From Macrocystis pyrifera (taxonomy: Eukaryota > Sar > Phaeophyceae > Laminariales > Laminariaceae), in the NCBI GenBank assembly GCA_031763025.1, contig JASSKH010000005.1, positions 4,296,092-4,360,091 on the forward strand: DNA of 64,000 nucleotides, given 5' to 3'. A program made the position numbers and the translations under genes. The notes beneath the pieces are model-generated. The model was not told where the DNA came from. It did not search any database and worked only from the letters and a program-made list of their open reading frames with translations. Shown one piece after another: positions 22,061 through 32,111 of the stretch. Position 1 is the first letter of the stretch. Every line of letters begins with the position of its first letter.

Positions 22061-23780
22061 ACTCGTTAATATTTTTTTTTCTGGCGGTTACATAAGATAA
22101 AAAACGCCTTTACAACACAGCCAGAACTCTACGATGCATGTGATACTGCCTGCGTGTACAAAAACAAAAATCGTAGACACCGTTTCTACCTCACACCGTA
22201 CCGCTCCTCCCGCGGCGTAGGCTCATCCGATTCTGTCGACACCACAGACTCCATTCTCTCAGCCTTGCGGAGTCTGGTCACCCGGCGTGCACAGTATCTG
22301 ACGTGGCTCGTGACGCTCGTTTCCCGACCATATGCTAGCTTACGAATCTCAACTTTTTTTCGCAAAACTCGTGCTTTCACACTTGTTTCACACGTAAAAT
22401 AGCCCGAATCGTAGTTTCGACTATCGATTCTGGAACGCCCAACCCTCAACGCTCAAGCAACGGCGGAACATAAGACCGGCGACCCCAGCCAATATTCCCG
22501 ACACTCTTGCCGCCATGTGCTGTCGAACGCCCTGGAGGCTGTTGCCTCTGCCGCTTCGGCCAGAAGAGAAGAGGTCCAATCTGGGTGCTGGCATCGAAAA
22601 CCGAATATTTTCACCGTCACGAGCGAGCATATACGTCGGTTGACGGCACATTTGCCCCTTGACGGGCAGCCCTCAAGGATATCCCACTGCTCAAAACTAT
22701 TATGGTGCACAACAGAGTTTGACAGGCCAAAGGCAGGCCTGAAGGGGCAAAGGTAGGCCGTCAACCAAAATCTTTGACCACGAGACTGTGACAAATCATA
22801 TATCGACTACTAAACTGGTCCAGTTCACAGCTGACGTATTGGAAATGTTGCTGGCAAAACGAACACAGCCCACACAGCCAGCCGGCAGCCAGGAACAGTG
22901 CAAGCAATCCCGAGGCCGCTCGCGACACAATCGGTCTCGGGGATCACAATGAGGCAGTTTCATCCCGTAAGGCGAGAATCATCTCGCGCTAGCACGAACA
23001 ACGCAAAAAAACAAGTCTAAGACACTCGGAGGAACGCTGAGAGCACAGGGCCAATAACATCGACTGTATATCTATTTTTCCTCTCAGGCTTGTTTCTGAG
23101 CAGCCTGGTATACCTCTTACTATCGTCCTGCTGTACAGCAGTACGTTCCTCATACTACCGTACAGCAGTAATACTGCTGTAAGACGGCAGTTACGCCCAC
23201 TCTAGCTACTGATCTGGTATGAATAAATCCCCGAAAATACTGATACATGGCAATATTCAGCCGAGTTTTTTTATGTCTTATTGTACCGTACAAAGACTGT
23301 TGTGCTTGCTACTGTACTTGTACTGGTTTCCTGACGAGGCAAGGTTGACGGGACGGGAATGACTTGAGGTGACCCGCTCAAGAGGTATTCAGTAAAATGC
23401 GGTCGCAACCGCGAGACCGAAATATCGAAGAGAAGGTTAATATCGAAGCTCGCGACATCCCACAAAGTTGACGATAATTTACAAATATCCACCAGCGCGA
23501 TTTCCTACAAAGCGGGAATCTCGTACGGTGCACTCGTACAGCAGCCGTGTATTTTACGGGAAGTAACTTATGTTACTATAAAAGCACTGTTATACGAGCC
23601 CCGAGGGAGTCCAGCCGAAGCCAGCCAAGCCAGGACGTGACACGGGGCCGAAACGGCAGGCCGACCCACAGCGGCTCGCAGCGTATCTATTTACCTATCG
23701 CACATCATACCCGTACTTCGATGTGTTTTATTCTCGACGATCAGTATCTCTCGCGGTGTGCTTCGATTAAACGAGAGATG
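22061..23780. other. Intergenic; no supported gene
   Basis: Minus-strand ORFs at 22186-22449 (87 codons) and 22453-22794 (113 codons) are unrecognised. Palindromic TACAGCAGTA/TACTGCTGTA motifs cluster at 23140-23190. Part of the dispersed repeat lies at 22801-22839. Confidence 0.4.
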
Positions 23781-23900
23781 GATGTACATTATTGTCCTTT
23801 TTCGCGAAATGCCGTGGCACCACCCGAGGCAAGGCCTTTCACGACATCTTCCACGGCATACCACGGAACCTTTCACGAATCTCCACGGCATACCATGGAA

Positions 23901-23926
23901 CCCTAACCCTAATCCTGTCCCTAACC
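23901..23926. repeat. Short telomere-like CCCTAA repeats
   Basis: CCCTAACCCTAATCC and CCCTAACC follow each other, giving about four imperfect CCCTAA units directly left of the MITE. Too short to indicate a chromosome end. Confidence 0.5.
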
Positions 23927-23928
23927 TA

Positions 23929-24034
23929 TTACGCGGGGGCATAGCAAATAGGACCAAATGATGTTCGTAAAAATAGAGAAATATACAAGTGTTTTGTTTG
24001 TACCGTAGGTCCTATTTACTATGGTCCCTCGTAA
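23929..24034. mobile_element. MITE, copy 1 (TTACGGGGG terminal inverted repeats)
   Basis: About 106 bp with inverted ends: TTACGCGGGGGCATAGCAAA on the left and the complement of TTACGAGGGACCATAGTAAA on the right. The inner part is A/T-rich. It is flanked by TA on the left and CA on the right, consistent with a decayed TA target duplication. It matches the element at 45009-45113 along its whole length. The TA duplication would fit a Tc1/mariner-type mover; no transposase is present. Confidence 0.85.
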
Positions 24035-24200
24035 CAGGTGGCGTGGACATTGGGGCGCCGTGGGGGTTGCCATGACATGCCGTGAGGTTGCCATGGAGTG
24101 CTGTGGCGGTTGCGCCTCGGTGGTTGCCATGGTACCGCCCATGGCATGCCGGGCACCCCCCACGGCGTGACATAGAATCCTATGCCATGGTATGCCATGG

Positions 24201-24478
24201 TGTTAAGATATTGTCTTGAATGAGATTGAAAGCCCGGTAACTACCTGGGTTCAGTCACTGGGAACTTATTTGTAGTACTTGGAAGGCGTATCTTAGATGG
24301 AAAACCAGGGGTTTTCCAGAGGAACACGAGCTTGGTCTCAGTCTCCGCGTGCACGAAAGGAATAAAACTGCTCTTCTTCTACAGCTAAGCAAACAACACA
24401 TGTGAGTACAATGTTTACCGACTTAAAAGGCAGACCTGTCCATTGATACAAAGTGTCCCGCAACCCTTGATCTTAACA
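24201..24478 (+). repeat. 5' LTR
   Basis: Starts TGTTAAGATA and ends GATCTTAACA, so the ends form a 9-bp inverted repeat. It contains a 19-bp palindrome GGAAAACC-AGG-GGTTTTCC (24299-24317) and an AATAAA polyadenylation signal (24361-24366). It matches 37810-38079 except for about six substitutions and two indels. Confidence 0.95.
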
Positions 24479-24480
24479 AG

Positions 24481-24498
24481 TGGCGTCTTCGGCTTAGG
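24481..24498 (+). other. Primer binding site
   Basis: TGGCGTCTTCGGCTTAGG begins 2 bp after the 5' LTR and starts with the TGG that pairs with tRNA CCA. The same TGGCGTC follows the 5' LTR of the deletion derivative (42216-42220 side). The primer tRNA cannot be named from the sequence. Confidence 0.75.
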
Positions 24499-24592
24499 AT
24501 TTTCCGCTTTTTTGTCGGTTTGCGTTGTTTGTCACTGTTTTTTATTTGTTTGCTTTCCTATTGTTGTTGAGTAAGTTTTTTCCGGCCACTGC

Positions 24593-27500
24593 ATGATGGA
24601 GACTCAAGAGGTGGGAGGGTCTGCTTCCCCTCACGGTGGCCGAGCCGCTGAGGCCCAGGGCCCCTCAGTGCCCCACCGCCCAAGGCCCGTCGATGTGGAT
24701 CGAGCGCCTTGTGCAACAGACCAACAAGTAGAGTACGAGCCTAGGCAGGAGCCCCATCAGAACGACGTGGATCGAGCGCCTTGTACACCAAACCATGAGG
24801 AGAAAGAGCTTCGACCGGAGCCCCCTGACGGGGCCCGAGCAGCCTCTGCTAGACGGACCTCATCCAAGACCCCTTCTGTGCCTCGCGCGAGCTCTGCCGC
24901 CCAAGACAACAGGACGCCCCGCTCCTTCGAGAGCGCGACGCGCGCCACCAGCCAGGCCTTGGGTCTTGCAGCATTGTCTCCCCACTCGTGCCCTCTGCTG
25001 TCCAAGCCACCTGGAAGCCCCGCTCCGCTGAGCGCGTACCCAGCCAGCCCGTGGAGCCAGCTGCGTCTGCTCCGGGCCGGAGCACGTCGGACAAACCTGG
25101 ACGCAGCGACCTGGAGGCATCCTAGTTGCGCTCTGCGCCGCTGGATCTACCTGCTTCTGGGCCAGATGAGAGAGTATTTGAGACTGTTTTTCCGCCTCGC
25201 ATTCCACTGTTGTTCGACTCTGCTCGTACTCGTAGGATGACCACGCGTGATGTTGCCACTCCTGAATATTTTTTTTTCCGTGCCGCGGCCACACGATGGC
25301 ACACTGGATTTCGTTGTTGAGTCTGCTTCCCGCGCTGCTCTATTAGGAGCTACAAACAGAGTTCCTGGAAATTACAGTGCTGGTTCGAGTTTTCACGCTG
25401 CTGATAGCGGGAGCACCACGGCCGCTCGCGTAATTTTTCCCGCTCCTCGCCCACAAGATGGCACACTGGATTTCAGTATTGCGTCCTTTTCGCCCGCTGC
25501 TGTAACCACCCACGCCCGTTCCACTGGAAATTCCACTACTGATGCGAGTTTTAATACTGCTGTTAGTGAGGACGATGCTTTTGATAGGCCCCCCAGTACC
25601 GGAGTGCCCGCTACTGTGGCTACCCGCGGCGTTTCTGCTGAGAATTCTCGCCCTGATGCGAGTTTTAATACTGCTGTTAGTGAGGACGATGCTTTTGATA
25701 GGCCCCCCAGTACCGGAGTGCCCGCTACTGTGGCTACCCGCGACGTTTCTGCTGAGAATTCTCGTCCTGATGCGAGTTATAACACTGCTGCTGGAGAGGA
25801 CGAGAGAGGACGATGCTTTTGATAGGCCCTCCAGTACTGACGTGCCCACTGCTGTAGCTACCCGCGGCGATCCGGTCGATCATTCTCGTTCCGGTGCGAG
25901 TTTTACTACTGCTGCTCGAGTGGATGGTGTTTTTGATAGGCCCTCCAGTACCGACGTGCCCACTGTAGCTACCCGCGGCGATCCGGTTGAGCATTCTCGT
26001 TCCGATGCGAGTTCTAATCCTGTTGCTAGAGGGGACGAGGCTTTTGATAGGCCCTCCAGTATCGGGGACGCGCCAACACCAACTACACTTGCTGTTAGTA
26101 CGCATATAAACCGCGACAGCCGCCACCCTATCACGACACCACCTACGGTCGAGGCTCGCTCGTAGGGCCCGCCGACTGGCGCCCCAGGCCTTGATCACAG
26201 CTATACGAGTTGCTGAAGCACAAGCTGCAGCTCCTGCCGCCGCTGTTCCTACCCACCACGACCCTGAGAACCGCCATTTCCCGTCCTACCCCGCCTCGGT
26301 GTCCCCCCTGCCCCGGCGTCGCCCTTTGCCCTGGTGTTTTCCGCCCGCCCCGCCTCAGCATGTCACGGACAACGAAAGCATGGGAGGGATCACCCAGCCC
26401 CGCCAGGTCTTCCAGAGGCCTGAGGACTTACGGCTCCTCCCCCTCTTCGGGAGCGAGGACACCCGAGCCCGCGGGCCCCACGTCTCTGGACGACGCCGTG
26501 GGCTTCGAGCCCCTGGACTCAGAGGACGAGCGGCTGGCTACCGGGAAGGCTGCGGCACCGGCGGCCGAGGACCCGGGCAGTGCCCAGGCGCCCCCCCAAC
26601 TACCTGGGGCGTGGACCTCCCTCTCGCCACAGGAGCAGGCGGCGGTGATCCAGCGTTGGGCCAACCAGTCGAGCCTCGAAGCCGGGACAACCGCCGATCG
26701 CCCCGCGCCCGGCCAAGCCGACACTGTCACGGCCGCGCGGGCTCCTGATGCCACGGACACCCACCCCGACGTCCTCGCGGCCGAGCAGGCTTTGGCCTCC
26801 GCCGAGGCCCTTGGGGCTGCCTCGGCGACAACGGCTAGTCGTCGAGCGCGGACGCGTGTGTCGGCCGAGCTCGAGGCTGCAGCTGCTGCCGCCCGCGCCT
26901 CCACGGCCGCCGCCGCCATCGCCACGGCTGCCGCCACGGCTTCCGAGGAAGCCGCTCGCTCCGCCTCTTGTGCGCGAGACTCCATATCTCGGGCCAGTGA
27001 GGCGCTGCGGGCTGCCCGGGCGTCTGCTTCCTCCGCGACCAGCCGGGCCGGCGAGACGAGGGCCTCAGCGGAGAACCTTCCACTTGCCTCCTCCACCGCG
27101 AAGGCCGCTCCAGCCCCCGGCCTTGGCCGCACGGACCCGTGTTCCCCCGCTGTGCTCGCGATCGACGCCCGGACCAAGCGTCCCGGGGATCTGGACTTTT
27201 TGCAGGGGAGTGTCGCCTGCATGGCGGCCGAGCCCAACCCGTGCTTCCCCCCCGAGGAGGCGGCTCTGGTGGTCTCTGCAGCTGGCCGCCTCCGACGCGA
27301 GCTGCCGGCCGAAGGCCTCTCGGTCCACGACGCTTGGCTGGGAATGTCAGACGTCTCCTGGTCGGACCAACAGCTCCAGGCCTACACAATGGCTCTGGTG
27401 GTGAGCCTTCGGAGGGCCCATGAAGCGTCTTCCACCACGGTTCAATGGCCGAGACCGGCCGCGTACCAGCTTCATTGCAGGCGGCGGTCGCGCGCTGCCC

Positions 27501-28219
27501 CCCAGGACCCCCCCCTCTCTTACTCGATCCCGGAAGCTGGACATCGCCCCACCTCCTCCAGCGGTCACCGGGGAACTGGCGACAGCTCTGTGGCCGGAGA
27601 CCGCGCTCGCTGCCGCTCCGGCGACCAGGCCCGCCAGCGCACGAGGGTTGGAGGGGATCCGGCCGGTCCGGACGGCAGGCTCCGCCGGGGCTCGGGCGGG
27701 GAAACGGGTGGCAGTTCGTCTCGGCGCAACGGGACTGGACGGAGAAAAAACCGGTGGAAGGGGAAGGAGCGATCGGGTGACGGTCGGTAAGGCCCGCGGG
27801 ACGACTCTGGTCGAGCTACTTCCCCCAGCTCTTCCTCGGACGGCGACACCAGAGCCCCCGTTCCAGCGAAGCACGCCATCAGCAAGAGGCAAGTGATCCC
27901 CTCGCTGACTGAGGTTGCTTCTTCCGCCGCGCGTCTTGGTCGCTTGACCATGCCCGATGACCGCGCCTTGCCTGTGTCATCTAACCTTGCTCACGATCGA
28001 ACTTCGTCGATTGACTCCGCCGCCGCTGCCGCCGCGAAACAGCACGCTGCCGACGTACAACGGGCGTACAAACGCCTGGGACTGAAGGATATTTCGCGCA
28101 TTTCTGTCTTGCCTTTCCCCTCCTCGATCGACCCTTGCGAGGCCGCACAGCAACTCATGCGTTCGGTAAAGGCCTCCGCCTCTGATATTCTCATGATGTG
28201 CAACGATGGCAGCCAATAA
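24593..28219 (+). pseudogene. Gag-side region of the NADAR element (broken ORFs)
   Basis: The first ATG after the leader (24593) opens 215 codons of Pro/Ala/Arg-rich protein; the reading then continues in other frames. Recognisable parts are a 38-residue tandem repeat (25541-26110), an alanine-rich probable coiled coil (about 26760-27070, in the 526-codon ORF 26210-27790) and a stretch at 27893-28219 with a helical AKQHAADVQRAYKRLG segment. Frame breaks occur near 25200, 25800 (a 10-bp tandem duplication), 26165 and 27420. The position between the leader and the zinc knuckle argues for a Gag or pre-Gag role, but no capsid signature is obvious to me. GC-rich third positions create long antisense ORFs. 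Confidence 0.6.
25541..26110 (+). repeat. 114-bp (38-codon) tandem repeat in the gag-side region
   Basis: Units start near 25541, 25655, 25769, 25893 and 26004 with GATGCGAGTT or close variants, coding for DASFNTAVSEDDAFDRPPS and similar. The first two are almost identical. The third contains a 10-bp duplication (GAGAGGAC repeated) that lengthens it to 124 bp and shifts the frame. Confidence 0.92.
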
Positions 28220-28331
28220 GGCCTTAGTTCTACTAACTGGATCCCCGGTTGGGAGTACCCTCTCAAAAAATCCTTCGCGCGCGCCATCACGCCTGACAAG
28301 CCTACGACCGCCCCTCTCACTACCTTGATGG

Positions 28332-29524
28332 ATGATTTTTTTTGGACAGGTGTCGCGCGCCCTCGCAGCAGGATCGTCGGGACCGGAGGCGTTCACGCTC
28401 CTCCTGAGGTTGCTGAGCAACCACTTTGACCGCACCAACACGAGGGCCAGCTACACCAAGTTGCATAATTTTGGCGTGGCTAACGGGAGTCCTTTTTGCG
28501 ATTTTAGTCGTGCATTGCGAGGGGTGGTGTCCGCAGCGACGGAGACTGAGCGTGTTTTGGCACCGGGGGTGGAGGTCGTTTTGGAGGTACTTCGGATGGC
28601 AGTGAACGAGCAGTACCCTAGCTTGATGCCGACGCTGTACCCTGGAGTTGTGGCTACGGTATCGAGGCCGTTCGGCACTTTGGACGCCATGTGGTTAGCT
28701 TTCGAGACTCTTGCGAATAATAAGACACCTGCCGTCAACGGCGAAAAATATTTTTCTTTGCCTGCTTCTTTGACGGGTGCGCGGTCATCCGCCCCGTCGG
28801 GGCCCCGGCCCGCCAATATTGGTTGCGGCCAGGGCCGGACGCTTCCCCAGTCGCCTTCTTGGCAGACGGGATCGCGCAATAATCCGCTTGTGATGAACGT
28901 CCACAAATCCATCCCTGACTGCCTCGACCCGTGGCTTGACGCCTCTTCCAACTGCTGGCCCCTTGAAGAACACCACTATGCCGAAGTTCACGTCGTTTGC
29001 ATGTCCATCCAGACCGAGGACCCTCCCCTCTGGAGCGGCCTACTTTCATCGTCCGCTCGCGCAGCCGCCCTCAGCGAAAACCGAGGACGCTGTTTAAACT
29101 GTCACGAAGACACATACTCTCTTCGACAGTGTAGGCACCCCTTTTTAAACCTTAGTGGTATCTTGAACCCCGACCTCGGAACGCTCGGCGACAACGGCGA
29201 GGCGTTCCGTCGTTGGCAAGAACACATGAACACCGCCGCGAGAACAATTCACGACCGAACAAATACAACCAGAAGAAACACAGGCGTCGCCCCGGCCCCT
29301 CGCGTGGGCAACATCACGGCCAGGGTCAGCAACACAGACAAGGTGATGGCTACAACACACACGCGGCACGAGGACACCAGCAGTCTCACCCCGGCCATCA
29401 TGGTGGTTCGACCGCCCCTGCCTCTTCCGCCCCGGCTCCCGTCTCGGGGGTTCGCTACGGCGCCTCGCATACCTCGGGGCTGAAACCCGAATGGACGCCA
29501 GCCAGGCACCTTCCGCGCCGGTAA
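28332..29524 (+). pseudogene. Gag C-terminal half with zinc-knuckle nucleocapsid
   Basis: The 383-codon ORF 28332-29483 has a helical N-terminal part (LLLRLLSNHFDRTN...SYTKLHNF, then ALRGVVSAATETERVL) typical in character of a Gag capsid region, and at about 29089-29130 a knuckle C-x2-C-x4-Y-x4-C (CLNCHEDTYSLRQC). The third ligand is Tyr where CCHC knuckles have His; TAC for CAC is a single C-to-T change. After about 29215 the plausible product moves to the next frame (to the stop at 29524), giving a basic tail rich in Arg, His, Gln and Gly, as expected for an RNA-binding nucleocapsid. So one frameshift separates knuckle and tail in this copy. Confidence 0.75.
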
Positions 29525-29590
29525 CTGACAGGTCGACGGCGGTTCGGCTTCTCCTGACCGCCCGCCGCCAGCATTGTCAGGAGAAAAACC

Positions 29591-31984
29591 TTGATTTCAC
29601 AAGATGCTCGCGTCCCAGGCTCGCTCAGTACTCCGCTCCCGCCCCGCGCGTTACTCCGTATTTCGGACCGACGCAGCGACTCAGCTCCACAGTTTTTTCC
29701 GGGGAGCCCTCGGGCGCCTTCCCCGACGTCAGGAGCCCGCGCCTCAAACGCGGCTCCCCTCAACCTGGGCACGAGAGCAGGCGCGATAAACGCCTCTCTC
29801 CCAAACCACGCACCGCGCAACACGACGGGTGTCTCGCCGTCGCGTCGTTTTTTTCAGCGAGGGTGTCCCCCTCCTACACCTCCCGGCCATGCGGTGGCGG
29901 TCGGTTTGAGGTGCGGGAAGGCAAACACCGAAACCCCGAGATCTCGGTTGAAGCTCGACTCGGCATTTCCTCGCAATAACGGTGGCCGCTCCACCCTTTT
30001 TCCTATTAAGGAGGAGTCGACAAGATTAGCTACCTCGTCCCCCTTCCCCACCAGGTCTACAGGACGGAAGCCCTCTCCGGTGGACCCTTTGTTGCCCCCC
30101 ACCCGAGCACCGTTCTTGAAGACGTCTATAGGGTCTGCAGGCCCTCTTTCGTCTTCGCGCACGCCACTCCACGGGCGCAGCGCTCCTTCAGCTCCAGTGG
30201 AACAGGAAAACCCTGGCACTGTCCGTCGAGCCAGTGGTGACTCCACGGCCTCCGGTCAGATCAACCGGACAGCATACCCGTTAAATTCGGAAGAATCGCA
30301 GCTCTCGTCAAGTAGAACGGGCTCAGAGCCTCCTGCCCCCTTTGGTCCAGGACAGAGATCATCGGGCGCAGCAAGAGAACCTTCTGGCGATTTTTTGCCT
30401 ACGGGCAATGGTGACACAGAGCCAGTATACGTGGAACCGGACTCGTCTCGTGCACCAGGGTCTCAGTGTTCTCAGAGAAGCACACTCCCCCCCCCACACG
30501 CCGCAACTGCGGCCACCGACGACTCGGCACCGTCGGTTTTTGACCCTACTCTCGAGTATACAACGGAGCGGGTGGTACTGTTCTGGCAGCCCCCCTATTA
30601 TTTTTCGCAGTGTTCCCCCTCGTCTTTTGTCGTCGACGATGTATCGTATTCCTGCGCGGAGCAGTATATGATGGCTGAAAAGGCTCGCCGTTTCCAGGAC
30701 CACGGCACAGCGGAGCGGATTATGGCCTCGCCAGACCCACGCGAGCACAAACGCCTCGGTCGAGGCGTGCATAACTTCGACCGCGCTATCTGGGACCGTG
30801 TTCGGGAAGACGCCGTCCTTGCTGGGAATTTTGCCAAATTCTCGCAGAACCCGGTCGTGAAGCAGCACCTATTGAGCACTGGCGCCAAAATTTTGGCTGA
30901 AGTCAGCCCTTTTGATGCCGTGTGGGGCATCGGTTTGCGGGCAGACGACCCCGAAGCTCACGACCCCTCTCGGTGGCGTGGAAAAAACTTGTTCGGTAAA
31001 GCTTTTTCCGCCGTTCGCGATACCCTCCGATCAAGTGAGGCCGGGTTGGCACACCCCGCCTCCTCTCACCAATTTTGCACCCCATCCAGACCTAACAGAA
31101 TTCATGAGATTACACCAGCGCCGCCCCGCCCATTGGCCGTGGCCCGCGCTTGCCCAGGTCCTCCTTTGGAGTTTTCGACCTATCTGTCTGACGCGCCGGC
31201 TGATCACAGCCCGGAGATTTTGGCTGTCGCACCTAGGGTCGACTCCTCCCTCGCGCTGCCAGAACATGGCCCCTGCCTCGTCGGGGGCACCATTACCCTC
31301 GATGACGCCTCGTTTACAACGAAAATCGCCATTCACAGCGGAGCTGGCGTTCTTGCACCTTTTGGTTGCGTGGCGCTTCTCGACACTGGCTCCCCGCAGA
31401 CTTTCATCCGACGAGATGTTTTGGATCGCATGCACTCGGTTGGTGCGGCCTCCCTCGCGTGCGAGCAGAAAGGCGCCCCTCGTTCTTGGGGGGGGTTTGG
31501 CGAATCGGCCCCTCTGAAGACTTCGACGAGTGTGTGCCTGAGCGTCCAATTTGTTCGAGAAAATGAGCCTACTTGCTCCCTCGCAGTTTGGGCCTGCGTG
31601 GTCCCCCCCTCGGTAATGCAGCATGCTGTACCATTGGGACGTGACAGCTGGATGCGCTTTAATAGCCGCTCCTACCGCTCTCTGCCACCTCGGCCGGCTG
31701 ATCAACGCGTTTTTGGCGAGCTGAAGTTAGTTCACCACGCCCCGACAGGCATGTCCGTGTACGCCATCGACTCCGCCGCTTCGGGTGGAGGCTTCCATCT
31801 ACGCTACGAGGGCGCAGCAGGCGTCCCCCTGTCAGACGATCCCCACCTGCTTGCTGTTAATTTGGTTCGAAGCGATGGCTCCCCGGCCCTCACTGGACAC
31901 TACTTGGTCGACATGATGCTCCAGCCCGACCTACCCTCGGTCGAGGAGCACTTCGTCTCCTCCGGACGACAGTTCTTCCCCTAG
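29591..31984 (+). CDS. NADAR domain fused to retroviral-type aspartic protease
   Basis: This 797-codon ORF is uninterrupted. Residues 1-325 are Ser/Pro/Arg-rich and probably disordered. Residues about 331-481 form a complete NADAR (YbiA/DUF1768) domain: it starts at F331, has the CAEQYMMAEKA segment with E357, the LGR turn, the KFSQNPVVKQHLLSTG helix, SPFDAVWGIGL with W445, and WRGKNLFGKAF at 462-472, followed by VRDTL. These are the family's conserved positions. Residues about 560-700 are a retropepsin-like protease with the catalytic LLDTGSPQTF (D598-T599-G600). NADAR proteins elsewhere are N-glycosidases acting on ADP-ribose-type or riboflavin-pathway substrates; in one toxin-antitoxin type they remove ADP-ribose from guanine in nucleic acid. 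The role here is inferred only. A frameshift just before the stop (31982-31984) separates it from the RT ORF. Confidence 0.92.
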   Translation: MISQDARVPGSLSTPLPPRALLRISDRRSDSAPQFFPGSPRAPSPTSGARASNAAPLNLGTRAGAINASLPNHAPRNTTGVSPSRRFFQRGCPPPTPPGHAVAVGLRCGKANTETPRSRLKLDSAFPRNNGGRSTLFPIKEESTRLATSSPFPTRSTGRKPSPVDPLLPPTRAPFLKTSIGSAGPLSSSRTPLHGRSAPSAPVEQENPGTVRRASGDSTASGQINRTAYPLNSEESQLSSSRTGSEPPAPFGPGQRSSGAAREPSGDFLPTGNGDTEPVYVEPDSSRAPGSQCSQRSTLPPPHAATAATDDSAPSVFDPTLEYTTERVVLFWQPPYYFSQCSPSSFVVDDVSYSCAEQYMMAEKARRFQDHGTAERIMASPDPREHKRLGRGVHNFDRAIWDRVREDAVLAGNFAKFSQNPVVKQHLLSTGAKILAEVSPFDAVWGIGLRADDPEAHDPSRWRGKNLFGKAFSAVRDTLRSSEAGLAHPASSHQFCTPSRPNRIHEITPAPPRPLAVARACPGPPLEFSTYLSDAPADHSPEILAVAPRVDSSLALPEHGPCLVGGTITLDDASFTTKIAIHSGAGVLAPFGCVALLDTGSPQTFIRRDVLDRMHSVGAASLACEQKGAPRSWGGFGESAPLKTSTSVCLSVQFVRENEPTCSLAVWACVVPPSVMQHAVPLGRDSWMRFNSRSYRSLPPRPADQRVFGELKLVHHAPTGMSVYAIDSAASGGGFHLRYEGAAGVPLSDDPHLLAVNLVRSDGSPALTGHYLVDMMLQPDLPSVEEHFVSSGRQFFP

Positions 31985-32111
31985 TTGGAGTGGCGGCTCT
32001 CGAGCCGGGGGATGTGCTCGGCGTCGCCCACGCCCCACTGCAGAGCGTTCCGCTGGACGTTTTGCAGCAGGACAACCGAGCCCCCAGCCCTCCCTCCGGA
32101 CTAGGTGAGGT

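Larger units (their letters stand above)
23780..24200. repeat. Degenerate self-complementary block built on a CCATGGCATGCCGTGG-like motif
   Basis: CCACGGCATACCATGG, CCATGGCAACC, TGCCGTGG and their complements recur on both strands. The same motif continues after the right end of the large LTR element (38080-38116, ATGGCAACGCCACGTCATGCC), so the block was split by that insertion. A MITE interrupts it at 23929-24034. Confidence 0.78.

Noticed and set aside
26428..27237. A 269-codon Ala/Ser/Arg-rich ORF on the minus strand
   Set aside because: Antisense shadow of the alanine-rich gag-side ORF; the mirrored composition explains it.
29591..31984. A bacterial NADAR-DarT1 type toxin-antitoxin pair
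   Set aside because: No DarT-like ADP-ribosyltransferase is adjacent, and the domain is fused in frame to a retroviral-type protease inside an LTR element.
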